The notes under the pieces are model-generated. The model saw only the letters and a program-made list of their open reading frames with translations. It ran no database searches and was not told the DNA's origin. From Streptomyces aidingensis (GTDB lineage Bacteria > Actinomycetota > Actinomycetes > Streptomycetales > Streptomycetaceae): a stretch of DNA of 64,000 bases. Below are positions 10,358 to 19,077 of the stretch, piece after piece (the first letter of the stretch is position 1; each line of letters begins with the position of its first letter). The position numbers and the translations under genes are program-made. Location: assembly GCF_900112355.1 (NCBI RefSeq), contig NZ_FOLM01000002.1:1-64000 (forward strand). The letters run 5' to 3'.

Positions 10358-11959
10358 TCAGTCGTCGGGGAGCAGCAGGCCGATGTTCTCGCCGGTGCCG
10401 GGGACGGTCACCCGGGAGCGGTCGTCGGGCAGGGTCTGCACGGTGAACATCGGGATCTTGTCGCGCTCCACGGTCAGGGTCCGGGCGGCGTAGAGCTCGC
10501 CGCCGCCGGTGCGTTCCACGGTGGCGGCGTAGCGGCCCTTGGCGCCTTCCGGCAGCTCCGGGGTGACGGCCACGGTGGTGCCCGCCGGGACGGTGATCTC
10601 CTCGGTCACCGGGTCGCCGCCGCCCGAGGCGGCGGACCAGGTGACCCGCACCTCGGCGGTCTCGCCCGGGGCGACCAGGGACAGCTCGGTGCCGTCCAGG
10701 ACATTGCCGGAGACCGAGGCCCGTTCCTCCACCGGCGCGGTGCCGGCGATGAACGCCATCTCCTGCTTGCTGCCGTCGCCGCGGGTGACGCGGAGCGAGG
10801 CGACCACCGGGCCGGTGAGGGAGTCCTCGGGGGTGAGCAGCAGCGAGCCGGGCTCGCCCTGGGTGATGTCGGCGAGTTCCACGGCCTCCAGCAGCCCGGA
10901 GCGCAGGAAGAGGCTCTCGTTCCCGGCCGGGGTGAAGGTGCCGGTGGCCCCGACGAGCTGGACGGAGAGATTGAGGTCGGCGTCGCCGGGGGTGAAGGCC
11001 ACCAGGCGGACGGTCTTGGCGTCGGCGGGAATGCCGGGCAGCAGGACCCGGCCGTCGGTGCCGCCGGTGACGGCCGGCAGCCAGTCCACGCCGAGCTGTT
11101 CGTCCACGGTCTCGATCTGGGCGCCGATGCGGCCGGTGCGGGCGGTGACATGCACGGCCAGCCCGGCGTGCTGCTCATCGGTGAGGGTGGACAGCCGGAC
11201 CGCGACCCCGGAGCGGCCGGGGAGCGAGACCCCGTCCTCGGCGATGCCGGTCTCCAGCCTGCCCTCCGGGCCGTACAGCTCGATGTCGACGACCGTGCCG
11301 CCGTCCTCGGGGTTGGTGAGATGCAGGTAGTCGTGGCGGGTGTCGACGGTGGCGGCGCCGGCGAACCAGAAGTCGGCGGCCGGGGCCTGGCAGGCGGTGC
11401 CGAGCAGGCCGCGGGCGCCCGAGGTGTCCACGATGCTGCTCTGCTGGACGGTCCAGCCGGGGGCGACCCGGTGCTCGGCGGTCCCGGCCAGGGCGGTGGC
11501 CTCGTCGTTCTTGACGTTCACCGCCACGGGGACGCCGGGCTCGGCGGACTCCACGACCGGCTCCGCCCCGGGCTGTTCCCCGGAGTCGTCGGTGGCCTCG
11601 GTGGCGTCGGTGTCCTCGCCGGTCGCTTCCTCGTCCTCGTCCGGGTTCTCCTCGTCGGTGCCGGGGGTGTAGGGGGTGATGGGGAGCAGGCTCGCGGTGC
11701 CGGGCCGGCTGTCCCCGGCCGGTCCCTCCCCGGCCGGGCTGTAGGCGGTGTAGTAGGTGGCGGCCTCTTCCACGGCTGTGGGGCGGGGGCAGACCAGGGA
11801 GGTGCGGACCACGGGCGCCCGGGCGGCCTCGCCCGCCGGGGCGGGCGGGGCGGCGGACTCGCCGCCGCCCAGGGTGCCGAGCGCGCCGGCCAGGGCCAGG
11901 GCGGCTCCGGCGGCGAGCAGGGAGAGCACCGGGCTGCGGCGCAGGGCGTCTCGGTTCAT
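10358..11959 (-). CDS. DUF5719 family secreted/membrane-anchored protein
   Basis: A 533-residue protein with an N-terminal hydrophobic helix (SPVLSLLAAGAALALAGALGT) acting as signal anchor. An acidic low-complexity stretch with EENPDEDEEATGED follows near residues 105-130, and then a large beta-rich extracytoplasmic domain. It overlaps the upstream glycosyltransferase stop by ATGA, so the two are translationally coupled and probably work together at the membrane. No catalytic motif is recognised. Confidence 0.75.
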   Translation of the reverse strand: MNRDALRRSPVLSLLAAGAALALAGALGTLGGGESAAPPAPAGEAARAPVVRTSLVCPRPTAVEEAATYYTAYSPAGEGPAGDSRPGTASLLPITPYTPGTDEENPDEDEEATGEDTDATEATDDSGEQPGAEPVVESAEPGVPVAVNVKNDEATALAGTAEHRVAPGWTVQQSSIVDTSGARGLLGTACQAPAADFWFAGAATVDTRHDYLHLTNPEDGGTVVDIELYGPEGRLETGIAEDGVSLPGRSGVAVRLSTLTDEQHAGLAVHVTARTGRIGAQIETVDEQLGVDWLPAVTGGTDGRVLLPGIPADAKTVRLVAFTPGDADLNLSVQLVGATGTFTPAGNESLFLRSGLLEAVELADITQGEPGSLLLTPEDSLTGPVVASLRVTRGDGSKQEMAFIAGTAPVEERASVSGNVLDGTELSLVAPGETAEVRVTWSAASGGGDPVTEEITVPAGTTVAVTPELPEGAKGRYAATVERTGGGELYAARTLTVERDKIPMFTVQTLPDDRSRVTVPGTGENIGLLLPDD

Positions 11960-14900
11960 CGCCGGCCTCCGTCGCCGTAGTCGGTGCCGTAGTCAGTGCC
12001 GTAATCGGTGCCGTAGTCGTACTGGCCGTAGTCCTGCCGCTGGTCCCATTCGCCCCGGCTCCGGCCGGGGACGGACGGGGCGGCGGAGGGCTGCTCGCCG
12101 TATCCGCCGGGGTCGTGGGCGGGGTCGTGGGCGTTGCCGTCGTAGGAGTAGCCGCCGCTGTCCTGGTAGCCGTACTCGGGCTGATAGCCGGTGGCCGTCC
12201 CGGTGCCGGGGTCGTACCAGCCCTGCTGGGACGGCACGGCGGCGCCCGCGGGTTCGGGGGCCGGTTCGGGTTCCGGGAGCGGTGCCGGTTCCCGGGCGGG
12301 GGGCGCAGGTGTCTGCCGGGTGTGCTCCGGGGTACCGGCCGGGCGGGCGGGCTCGCCCTCCTCCGGCAGGTCGTCGTCGAGCTCCCGGCGCCGGCCGGGC
12401 AGCGCCAGCACGGTGAGCACCAGCAGCAGGAAGCCCTGGGTCCAGACCCAGAAGGTGTGGGCGGAACCGGAGTCGTAGGTGACCTCCAGCAGGCCGCCGC
12501 CCTCGGGAAGTTCGAAGCCCTGGGCCCAGCCGTCCAGCGTGACCCGCGGCAGCGGAGTGCCGTTCACGGTGGCGACCCAGCCGGGGTCGGCGGTGTCGGC
12601 GAGGCGCAGAACGCGGCCGGCCGGGCCGTCCGGCAGTTCGGTGCGGACCTCGACCGGGCCGGCGGGCAGCGGCTGCGGTTCCACCGCCCCGGCCCCGGCC
12701 TCGGGGTCGGCGGCCTCGGGGTCGGCGGCCTCGGGATCGGCGGCCTCGGCGGGCTGTCCGGCGGGGAGGATCTGGACCCGCGCGGTCTCCCGCTGCACCC
12801 GCCACAGCGGGCTGCCGTCCTCCTGGCTGAGCCGCTTCAGGCCCACGGTGGCGTCCAGCACCCGCTGCAGCCCCTCGGAGGAGCCCTGGCGCACCAGCAC
12901 ATAGCGCACCGCGTAGTCGCCGAGAATCGCCGTCTGGTCGGCACCGGTACCGGCCACCAGATCGGCCACGGCCCGGCTCAGGGCCTGATCCTCGGGCATC
13001 AGCGCGGCAAGGTCGGCGTCGCCCAGCCGGGCGCCCGCGCCGCGCACCAGGGTGTACTCCACATGCACCGGGGTGCCGTCTGGGGCGTCGGCCTCACTGG
13101 ACAGCAGCAGGGTGCGGGCCTGGTCGCTGGTGGAGCTCTCCTCGGCGACAAAGGCCGGGACCTGCACCGGCGAGCGCCGCTCCAGCGGCCCGCCGGCGCC
13201 GTCCACCACCCAGGCGGCCAGGGCCAGCAGCGGACCCGCCGCCGCGGCCACCGCGGTCAGCGCGGCCACCGGCTGCCGCCAGCCGAAGCTCTGCTCGGCG
13301 ACCCGGGCCCGGGCGCCGTCGGCGCCCACCGCGGCGGCGCACAGCAGGGCCAGGCTGTAGACCAGCACGGCGGGTCCGGCCCAGTGGCCGCCGCCGTTGG
13401 ACCAGACGGCGAACAGCAGGGCGATCAGCGCCGCGCCCCAGGCGGCGGTCATGGCGAGCCGCCGGTCCCGGCGCAGCAGCGCGGCGAGCGCGGCCAGCAG
13501 CAGCCCGGCCAGCAGCCAGGCGCCGGTGGTGCCCGGCCCGCCGGGGCTGAAGGTGAGCAACTGGGCCGCGGAGGCCGGCTCGGTGGCGTACGGCAGACCG
13601 GCCTCGGACAGGAAGCGGTCGGGGCTGATCAGCACCCGCCACAGCCACGGTCCCAGCAGCAGCAGGGGGGTGAGCAGCAGCGCGGCCAGCCGCAGCGCGC
13701 GGGCCCGGCGGGCGCCGGGCGGCTGGCGGAGCGGCAGGATCAGCACGGCCAGTGCCAGCACGGCGGCCAGCGGCCAGATCACCGGGGTGAAGGCGGTGAT
13801 GACGGTGAGCACCAGCGCACCGGACCAGGCGGTCCGCCACGGCCCGCGGGCCGCGCCGCCGCCCGCGGCCAGGCCCGTGGTGCAGGCCGCGAAGCGGGCC
13901 AGCGGCGGCAGCAGCACGGCCAGCACCACGGTGCCGATCCGGCCCGAGGCAAGGGCGCCGGTGAGCGCGGGCAGCAGGGCGTAGGCCACCGCGCCCCAGG
14001 CGCGCAGGATGCGGGACGGCAGCAGCGGCTTGGAGCACAGGTAGGCGCTCAGCCCGGCCAGCGGCACGGCCAGCACCACCAGGCCGGTCATGGCCAGGCC
14101 GGTGCTGCCCAGCAGCAGGGAGGCCGCCATGGCCAGGAAGGCGAGGTGGGGCGGGGCGGACTGGCTGCCGCCGGTGCCCAGCGGCTGCCAGGTGGTCAGG
14201 TAGCGGTCCCACAGGGCCTCGGCGTCGCCCGGCGCGGGAAGCAGGGCACCGCCGCTCAGCGCGCCGCCGCCGAGCAGGGCACGGCAGGCCAGGAAGGAGA
14301 CGAGGAGCAGCAGGGCGAACAGCACCGGGCCGGGCCGGCGGGCCAGTTTGCGCAGCAGGGCGAACTGCTCGACCTCGAAGTCCTCGGCGGCTTCGTCGGT
14401 GGGGCCGGACTCCACGGCGGAGGCACGCCCGCCGCCGTGCCGGCCGACCGGGCCGCCGCCGCTTCTGGTCCGGCTGGTCAGCGTGGTGACGGCCTGTTCC
14501 AGGGTGGCGCGGACGGTGGCGCCGGGCGGCGGGAAGAGCGGGCGGATGACGGCCGGCTGGAAGTCGGCCGCGGTGGTGTGGCGGCGGCTGCGGCGGGCCA
14601 TGAGGATGCGGCCGGGCCGCAGCAGGGTGGCCAGCAGCCCGGCGGCCTCGTCCAGGGCATGGCCGGGGGCCTTGCCCAGCAGATGGCCCAGGATGCGCAG
14701 CACGGTGCCGAGGACCAGCCGGAACAGCGCCCAGGGCAGGGCCCGGCCGCGCGCGTTGGCGAGCAGGGTGTAGGCGGCGGCGGCCTTGTCCACGCGGTGC
14801 GGGCTGCCGCCGAGCCGGCCGGCGCAGTCGATGGAGCGGCGCTCCCGGGCGGCGGCCTCGGCGTGCCGCAGGACCGCGTCGGTGGCGATGAGCACCCGGT

Positions 14901-15669
14901 GGCCGGCGGCGTGGGCGCGCCAGCACAGGTCGATGTCGTCCCGCATCAGGGGCAGCCGGCGGTCGAAGCCGCCGAGGCGCTCGAAGACGTCCCGGCGGAT
15001 CAGCATGCCGGCGCTGGAGACGGCGAGCACGGTGCGGTTGGCGTCGTGCTGGCCCTGGTCCTGCTCGCGTCGCTCCAGGCCCGTCCAGCGGCGCCCGCTG
15101 GGGGCGATGGTGACGCCGGTCTCCAGCAGCTGGCGCCGGTCGTACCAGCCGCGCAGCTTGGGGCCGATGACGGCGGCGTCCGGGTCGGCGTCCGCCCGGC
15201 GCAGGAGCGCGCGCAGCGCGCCGGGCTCCGGGGCGGAGTCGTCGTGCAGCAGCCAGAGCCAGTGCACGGGCTCGCCGAAGGGCAGCTCCGGCATGTCGTA
15301 GGTGCTGGTGTCCCAGGTGCGGGTGACCGGGTTCCAGGCGTCGGGGCGGCGCAGATAGCGCAGGTCCTCGGGGGTGAGGACGGGGGCGGTGCGGGCCGCT
15401 TCGGCGACCGCGGCGCCGAAGCCGGTGCGCCGGGCGAGATGGAGCACGCGGTCCGGGCCGAGCTTCTCGGTGAGCAGGGCGGCGGAGCTGTCGGCGCTGC
15501 CGGTGTCGGCGGCGATGACGTCCTGCACCTGGCGTTCCTGGCCGAACAGCCCGTTCAGGACGTCGGGCAGCCAGCGTGCGCCGTCATGGGCGACCAGCAC
15601 GGCGGTGACGACGTGCTGCGGAAACTCTGGATGGCCCGGCTGGGCCGACTGGGCTGACTGGGCTGACAT
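11956..15669 (-). CDS. Large membrane-bound family 2 glycosyltransferase
   Basis: A 1,237-residue protein. Residues about 20-290 form a GT-A family 2 domain (VVTAVLVAHDGARWLPDVLN, the acidic LLHDDSAPEPGAL, and RDDIDLCWRAHAAGHRVLI as the ED/QxxRW-like region). The middle holds ten or more transmembrane helices, and residues about 850-1070 an extracytoplasmic domain. A final helix (FLLLVLTVLALP) precedes a cytosolic tail rich in Pro, Gly and Tyr. It probably transfers a sugar for a wall or membrane glycan; donor and acceptor are unknown. It lies directly downstream of whiB and is coupled to the DUF5719 gene. Confidence 0.85.
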   Translation of the reverse strand: MSAQSAQSAQPGHPEFPQHVVTAVLVAHDGARWLPDVLNGLFGQERQVQDVIAADTGSADSSAALLTEKLGPDRVLHLARRTGFGAAVAEAARTAPVLTPEDLRYLRRPDAWNPVTRTWDTSTYDMPELPFGEPVHWLWLLHDDSAPEPGALRALLRRADADPDAAVIGPKLRGWYDRRQLLETGVTIAPSGRRWTGLERREQDQGQHDANRTVLAVSSAGMLIRRDVFERLGGFDRRLPLMRDDIDLCWRAHAAGHRVLIATDAVLRHAEAAARERRSIDCAGRLGGSPHRVDKAAAAYTLLANARGRALPWALFRLVLGTVLRILGHLLGKAPGHALDEAAGLLATLLRPGRILMARRSRRHTTAADFQPAVIRPLFPPPGATVRATLEQAVTTLTSRTRSGGGPVGRHGGGRASAVESGPTDEAAEDFEVEQFALLRKLARRPGPVLFALLLLVSFLACRALLGGGALSGGALLPAPGDAEALWDRYLTTWQPLGTGGSQSAPPHLAFLAMAASLLLGSTGLAMTGLVVLAVPLAGLSAYLCSKPLLPSRILRAWGAVAYALLPALTGALASGRIGTVVLAVLLPPLARFAACTTGLAAGGGAARGPWRTAWSGALVLTVITAFTPVIWPLAAVLALAVLILPLRQPPGARRARALRLAALLLTPLLLLGPWLWRVLISPDRFLSEAGLPYATEPASAAQLLTFSPGGPGTTGAWLLAGLLLAALAALLRRDRRLAMTAAWGAALIALLFAVWSNGGGHWAGPAVLVYSLALLCAAAVGADGARARVAEQSFGWRQPVAALTAVAAAAGPLLALAAWVVDGAGGPLERRSPVQVPAFVAEESSTSDQARTLLLSSEADAPDGTPVHVEYTLVRGAGARLGDADLAALMPEDQALSRAVADLVAGTGADQTAILGDYAVRYVLVRQGSSEGLQRVLDATVGLKRLSQEDGSPLWRVQRETARVQILPAGQPAEAADPEAADPEAADPEAGAGAVEPQPLPAGPVEVRTELPDGPAGRVLRLADTADPGWVATVNGTPLPRVTLDGWAQGFELPEGGGLLEVTYDSGSAHTFWVWTQGFLLLVLTVLALPGRRRELDDDLPEEGEPARPAGTPEHTRQTPAPPAREPAPLPEPEPAPEPAGAAVPSQQGWYDPGTGTATGYQPEYGYQDSGGYSYDGNAHDPAHDPGGYGEQPSAAPSVPGRSRGEWDQRQDYGQYDYGTDYGTDYGTDYGDGGRR
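11982..12022 (-). repeat. 12-bp tandem repeat encoding DYGT units
   Basis: The last codons of the glycosyltransferase gene contain near-identical 12-bp units that encode DYGT repeats (DYGTDYGTDYGTDYGDGG). Copy number can change without breaking the frame. A second in-frame repeat in the same gene, around 12690-12750, encodes ADPE-type units. Confidence 0.85.
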
Positions 15670-15780
15670 CGAGGTGCGGGCCCCGGCTTCGCTTCGGTGG
15701 CGTCGGACAGCGAACCACACTAGCGCCCCGCACCGTCAGCACCTCCGCCGTCCACAGGACGGGCGCCCCACCGCCCGGCG

Positions 15781-15803
15781 GCGGCCCCCGGGAGGCGGGC
15801 CGC
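15781..15803 (-). terminator. Possible whiB terminator hairpin
   Basis: GCGGCCC (15781-15787) and GGGCCGC (15797-15803) form a 7-bp stem immediately after the whiB stop codon. There is no U-tract, as is usual in Streptomyces. Confidence 0.4.
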
Positions 15804-15805
15804 GG

Positions 15806-16069
15806 CTAGACGGCGGCCTTCTTCAGCCGGCGGCGTTCGCGCTCGGACAGCCCGCCCCAGATGCCGAAGCGTTCGTCGTTGGCGAGGGCGTACTCAAGGC
15901 ATTCGGAACGCACTTCGCAGGCGAGGCAGACCTTCTTGGCCTCCCTGGTGGAGCCGCCCTTCTCCGGGAAGAAGGACTCGGGGTCGGTCTGGGCGCACAG
16001 GGCGCGTTCCTGCCATCCGAGTTCCTCTGCACCGTCCAGGTCCAGCAGTTGATGGAACATCTCGGCCAT
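15806..16069 (-). CDS. whiB: Transcriptional regulator WhiB
   Basis: An 87-residue Wbl protein that matches the founding WhiB, an iron-sulfur partner of WhiA needed for sporulation septation in aerial hyphae. Cysteines 25, 48, 51 and 57 bind the [4Fe-4S] cluster. The GIWGG turn is at 69-73, and the basic tail RERRRLKKAAV contacts DNA. The stretch ELGWQERALCAQTDPESFFP is, as I recall it, nearly invariant in Streptomyces WhiB. The start lies behind GGAGGCGAGG. The long upstream gap suggests elaborate developmental control. Confidence 0.93.
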   Translation of the reverse strand: MAEMFHQLLDLDGAEELGWQERALCAQTDPESFFPEKGGSTREAKKVCLACEVRSECLEYALANDERFGIWGGLSERERRRLKKAAV

Positions 16070-16118
16070 CGCGCCCCTCGCCTCCTGTACGTCCCCGTGA
16101 TGTCGTCGTTATCAATTC

Positions 16119-16137
16119 CACTCGAACGACACGAGTG
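16119..16137. promoter_or_regulatory. Inverted repeat upstream of whiB
   Basis: CACTCG (16119-16124) and CGAGTG (16132-16137) form a perfect dyad around a 7-base spacer, 50-70 bases upstream of the whiB start. The position suits an operator for a developmental regulator such as BldD, which controls whiB in S. coelicolor, but the match to its consensus is loose. Confidence 0.4.
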
Positions 16138-16513
16138 AAATTACAAGTGCGGTGATCCGGACCAGTCAAGCCGCGATCTGCTATTGACGCGATGTTTCAC
16201 CCTCCGAGCCCACAGTCATGTCAATAATGTACAAATCACCACAAGCCCTGACCGTGCTTCCGACAGGATCCCGGCATTTCGCCCGGCCGCCGGCGCCCTC
16301 TCCCTGGAAGACGTCTCGAACGCCGGTGGCGTTCCCGGGCCTCCGGGCGAGCGAACCCGATCACGGTGGGATCACGGATCCGCAACGCCGCCCGCCGCCG
16401 CCGGCCGCCAGGGGCGGCACGGCTGAGGCCCGCTTGTCCGCTCCCCGGAGGCATAAACCTTCCTTCCACAGATTCCACCGGATGCGGTGAAACAGTGACG
16501 GAGCGGGCGCTGC

Positions 16514-16545
16514 GGGTTGACGGGCTGACGGGCTGACGGGCTGAC
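16514..16545. repeat. 8-bp tandem repeat
   Basis: Four consecutive 8-bp units, GGGTTGAC then three GGGCTGAC, lie in the noncoding region upstream of cofD. They could be regulatory iterons or a slippage product. Confidence 0.85.
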
Positions 16546-16687
16546 AACGAAGACGCGGGCGCTCCCGGCTCGCCGCCGCGCCCGGAACGCCGCAGTCCGC
16601 ACACCGCCGGACGCGCCGCCGGACGCACCGGACACCCCGGGACACCCCGGACACCGGAGTGTCACCGCCTGCTGACAGACTGAACCC

Positions 16688-17653
16688 ATGCGACGCATCG
16701 TGGTTCTGGCCGGCGGCATCGGCGGCGCCCGCTTCCTGCGCGGCCTGAGACCGGCCGCTCCGGATGCCGAGATCACCGTGATCGGCAACACCGGGGACGA
16801 CATCCATCTCTTCGGGCTGAAGATCTGCCCGGACCTGGACACCGTGATGTACACCCTCGGGGGCGGCATCCACGAGGAGCAGGGCTGGGGCCGGGCGGAC
16901 GAGAGCTTCGCCGTCCGGGAGGAACTCGCCGCCTACGGCGTGGAGCCGACATGGTTCGGTCTGGGCGACCGGGACATCGCCACCCATATCGTGCGCACCC
17001 AGATGCTGGGGGCCGGCTATCCGCTCAGCGCGGTCACCGAGGCGCTGTGCGCCCGCTGGCAACCGGGCGTGAAGCTGCTGCCGATGACGGACGACCGGGT
17101 CGAGACCCATGTGGTGATCGACGCCCCGGACGGCGGCCGGCGGGCGGTGCACTTCCAGGAGTACTGGGTGCGGCTGCGGGCCGCGGTCCCGGCCCACGGA
17201 ATCGTGCCGGTCGGGGCCGAGACGGCCGCGCCCGCGCCCGGGGTGCTCCAGGCGCTGGCCGAGGCCGATGTGATCCTCTTCCCGCCGTCGAATCCCGTGG
17301 TCAGCATCGGGACGATCCTGTCCGTGCCGGGCATCCGGGAGGCGGTGGCCGGAGCGGCGGCACCGGTGGTCGGCCTGTCCCCGCTGATCGGCGGGGCCCC
17401 GGTGCGCGGCATGGCGGACAAGGTGCTGGCGGCCATCGGGGTGGCCGCCGACACCGCCGCCGTGGCCCGGCACTACGGCCCGGAGCTGCTGGACGGCTGG
17501 CTGGTCGCCCCCCAGGACGCCGACGCCGTCCCGGAGGTGGAGAAGGCGGGCATCCGCTGCCGGGCGGTGCCGCTGCTGATGTCCGACCGGCAGGCGGCCA
17601 CCGCCATGGCCGGACAGGCCCTGGAGCTGGCCGAGGAGGTGCGCGCGGCATGA
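16688..17653 (+). CDS. cofD: 2-phospho-L-lactate transferase (CofD/FbiA)
   Basis: A 321-residue enzyme of coenzyme F420 synthesis that joins the activated phospho-acid moiety to the deazaflavin Fo. The start [20 protein letters not shown] is the family's GGxGGA nucleotide-binding signature. [30 protein letters not shown] covers the Fo-site residues, and [19 protein letters not shown] is the C-terminal signature. It overlaps the next gene by ATGA, so the two are coupled. Confidence 0.95.
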   Translation: MRRIVVLAGGIGGARFLRGLRPAAPDAEITVIGNTGDDIHLFGLKICPDLDTVMYTLGGGIHEEQGWGRADESFAVREELAAYGVEPTWFGLGDRDIATHIVRTQMLGAGYPLSAVTEALCARWQPGVKLLPMTDDRVETHVVIDAPDGGRRAVHFQEYWVRLRAAVPAHGIVPVGAETAAPAPGVLQALAEADVILFPPSNPVVSIGTILSVPGIREAVAGAAAPVVGLSPLIGGAPVRGMADKVLAAIGVAADTAAVARHYGPELLDGWLVAPQDADAVPEVEKAGIRCRAVPLLMSDRQAATAMAGQALELAEEVRAA

Positions 17654-19065
17654 CGCGGCAGACGACGGCCAGGGACGCGGCTCAGGCGGCGTTCGAGGCG
17701 TGGGCGGTGCCCGGCATCCCCGAGGTGCAGCCGGGGGACGACATCGCCAAGCTGATCGCCGCGGCCGTCTCCGGCCCCGGCGCCCGGCCGCTGGCGGACG
17801 GGGACGTGGTGCTGGTCACCTCCAAGATCGTCAGCAAGGCGGAGGGCCGGCTGGTGCCGGCCGAGGACCGCGAGGCCGCCATCGACGCGGAGAGCGTGCG
17901 GGTGGTCGCCCGCTACGGCCGGACCAGGATCGTGGAGTCCCGGCACGGCTTTGTGATGGCCGCCGCCGGGGTGGACAACTCCAACACCCCGCCCGGCACC
18001 GTGCTGCTGCTGCCGGTCGACCCGGACGCCTCGGCCGCGCGCATCCGGGAAGGGCTGGCCGAGCTGCTCGGGGTGCGAACCGGGGTGGTGCTCACCGACA
18101 CCTTCGGCCGGCCCTGGCGGCTGGGGCAGACGGATGTGGCGATCGGCGCGGCCGGCCTGCGGGTGCTGGACGACCTGCGCGGCGGCACCGATTCCTACGG
18201 CAATCCGCTGGGGGTGACCATGACCGCGCTGGCCGACGAGCTGGCGGCGGCGGCCGATCTGGTCAAGGGCAAGACCGGGGGCCTGCCGGTGGCCGTGGTC
18301 CGCGGCCTGGCCGGCCGGGTGATGCCGTCCGCGCCCCCGGCCGGCGGAGCGGCCGGAACGGAGGGAGCGGACGGGGCGGACGGAGCGGACGGGGCGCGGG
18401 CGGCGGCGGGAACGGCCCGGGATCTGATCCGGCCGTCCGGGACGGACATGTTCCGGCTGGGCACCTCGGAGGCGGTTCGGGAGGCCGTCACCCTGCGGCG
18501 CACGGTGCGGGAGTTCACCGGTCAGCCGGTGGATCCGGCCGCGGTACGGCGGGCGGTCGCCGCCGCGGTGACGGCGCCCGCGCCGCACCACACCACCCCG
18601 TGGCGGTTCGTGCTGCTGGAGTCGGAGGGCGCCCGCACCCGGCTGCTGGACGCCATGCGGGAGGCGTGGATCGCCGATCTGCGGGCGGACGGCCGCGGCG
18701 AGGAGAGCATCGCCCGGCGGCTGCGGCGCGGCGAGGTGCTGCGGCGGGCGCCGTATCTGGTGGTGCCCTGCCTGGCCGCCGAGGGCGCGCACCGCTACCC
18801 GGACGCGCGGCGGCAGACCGCGGAGCGGGAGATGTTCGTGGTGGCGGCCGGCGCGGGGGTGCAGAACTTCCTGGTGGCGCTGGCCGGTGAGGGCCTCGGC
18901 TCGGCCTGGGTGTCCTCCACCATGTTCTGCCGCGATGTGGTGCGGGCGGAGCTGGAGCTGCCGGCCGGATGGGATCCGATGGGCGCGGTCGCCATCGGCT
19001 TTCCCGCCGCGCCGCCCGCACCCCGCCCGGCCCGCCCGGCCGATGCCTTTGTCGAGATTCGCTGA
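17650..19065 (+). CDS. cofE: Coenzyme F420-0:L-glutamate ligase with nitroreductase-like domain (FbiB type)
   Basis: A 471-residue bifunctional protein. Residues about 20-250 are the CofE gamma-glutamyl ligase ([37 protein letters not shown]). After an Ala/Gly/Asp-rich linker with repeated GAD units, residues about 285-470 are an FMN-binding nitroreductase-fold domain ([28 protein letters not shown]). In mycobacterial FbiB the second domain reduces dehydro-F420-0 while the first adds glutamates. The ATGA overlap with cofD and the near-abutting convergent LCP gene leave no room for other genes. Confidence 0.93.
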   Translation: MTRQTTARDAAQAAFEAWAVPGIPEVQPGDDIAKLIAAAVSGPGARPLADGDVVLVTSKIVSKAEGRLVPAEDREAAIDAESVRVVARYGRTRIVESRHGFVMAAAGVDNSNTPPGTVLLLPVDPDASAARIREGLAELLGVRTGVVLTDTFGRPWRLGQTDVAIGAAGLRVLDDLRGGTDSYGNPLGVTMTALADELAAAADLVKGKTGGLPVAVVRGLAGRVMPSAPPAGGAAGTEGADGADGADGARAAAGTARDLIRPSGTDMFRLGTSEAVREAVTLRRTVREFTGQPVDPAAVRRAVAAAVTAPAPHHTTPWRFVLLESEGARTRLLDAMREAWIADLRADGRGEESIARRLRRGEVLRRAPYLVVPCLAAEGAHRYPDARRQTAEREMFVVAAGAGVQNFLVALAGEGLGSAWVSSTMFCRDVVRAELELPAGWDPMGAVAIGFPAAPPAPRPARPADAFVEIR

Positions 19066-19077
19066 CCGGCGGCGGCG

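Larger units (their letters stand above)
16070..16687. other. whiB-cofD divergent regulatory region
   Basis: 618 bp without a credible gene. The 150 bases nearest whiB are clearly AT-richer than the surroundings and hold a 19-bp dyad. The middle and right part hold simple repeats. It must contain the promoters of whiB (leftward) and cofD (rightward); I cannot assign start sites with confidence. Confidence 0.6.

Noticed and set aside
13094..14926. 610-codon frame inside the large glycosyltransferase gene
   Set aside because: Shadow of the real frame; its translation is Arg/Pro-rich without domains, whereas the other frame gives a coherent GT2 plus membrane protein.
16186..16628. Open frames in the whiB-cofD gap
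   Set aside because: No ribosome sites, poor codon pattern and repeat-derived sequence; treated as noncoding.
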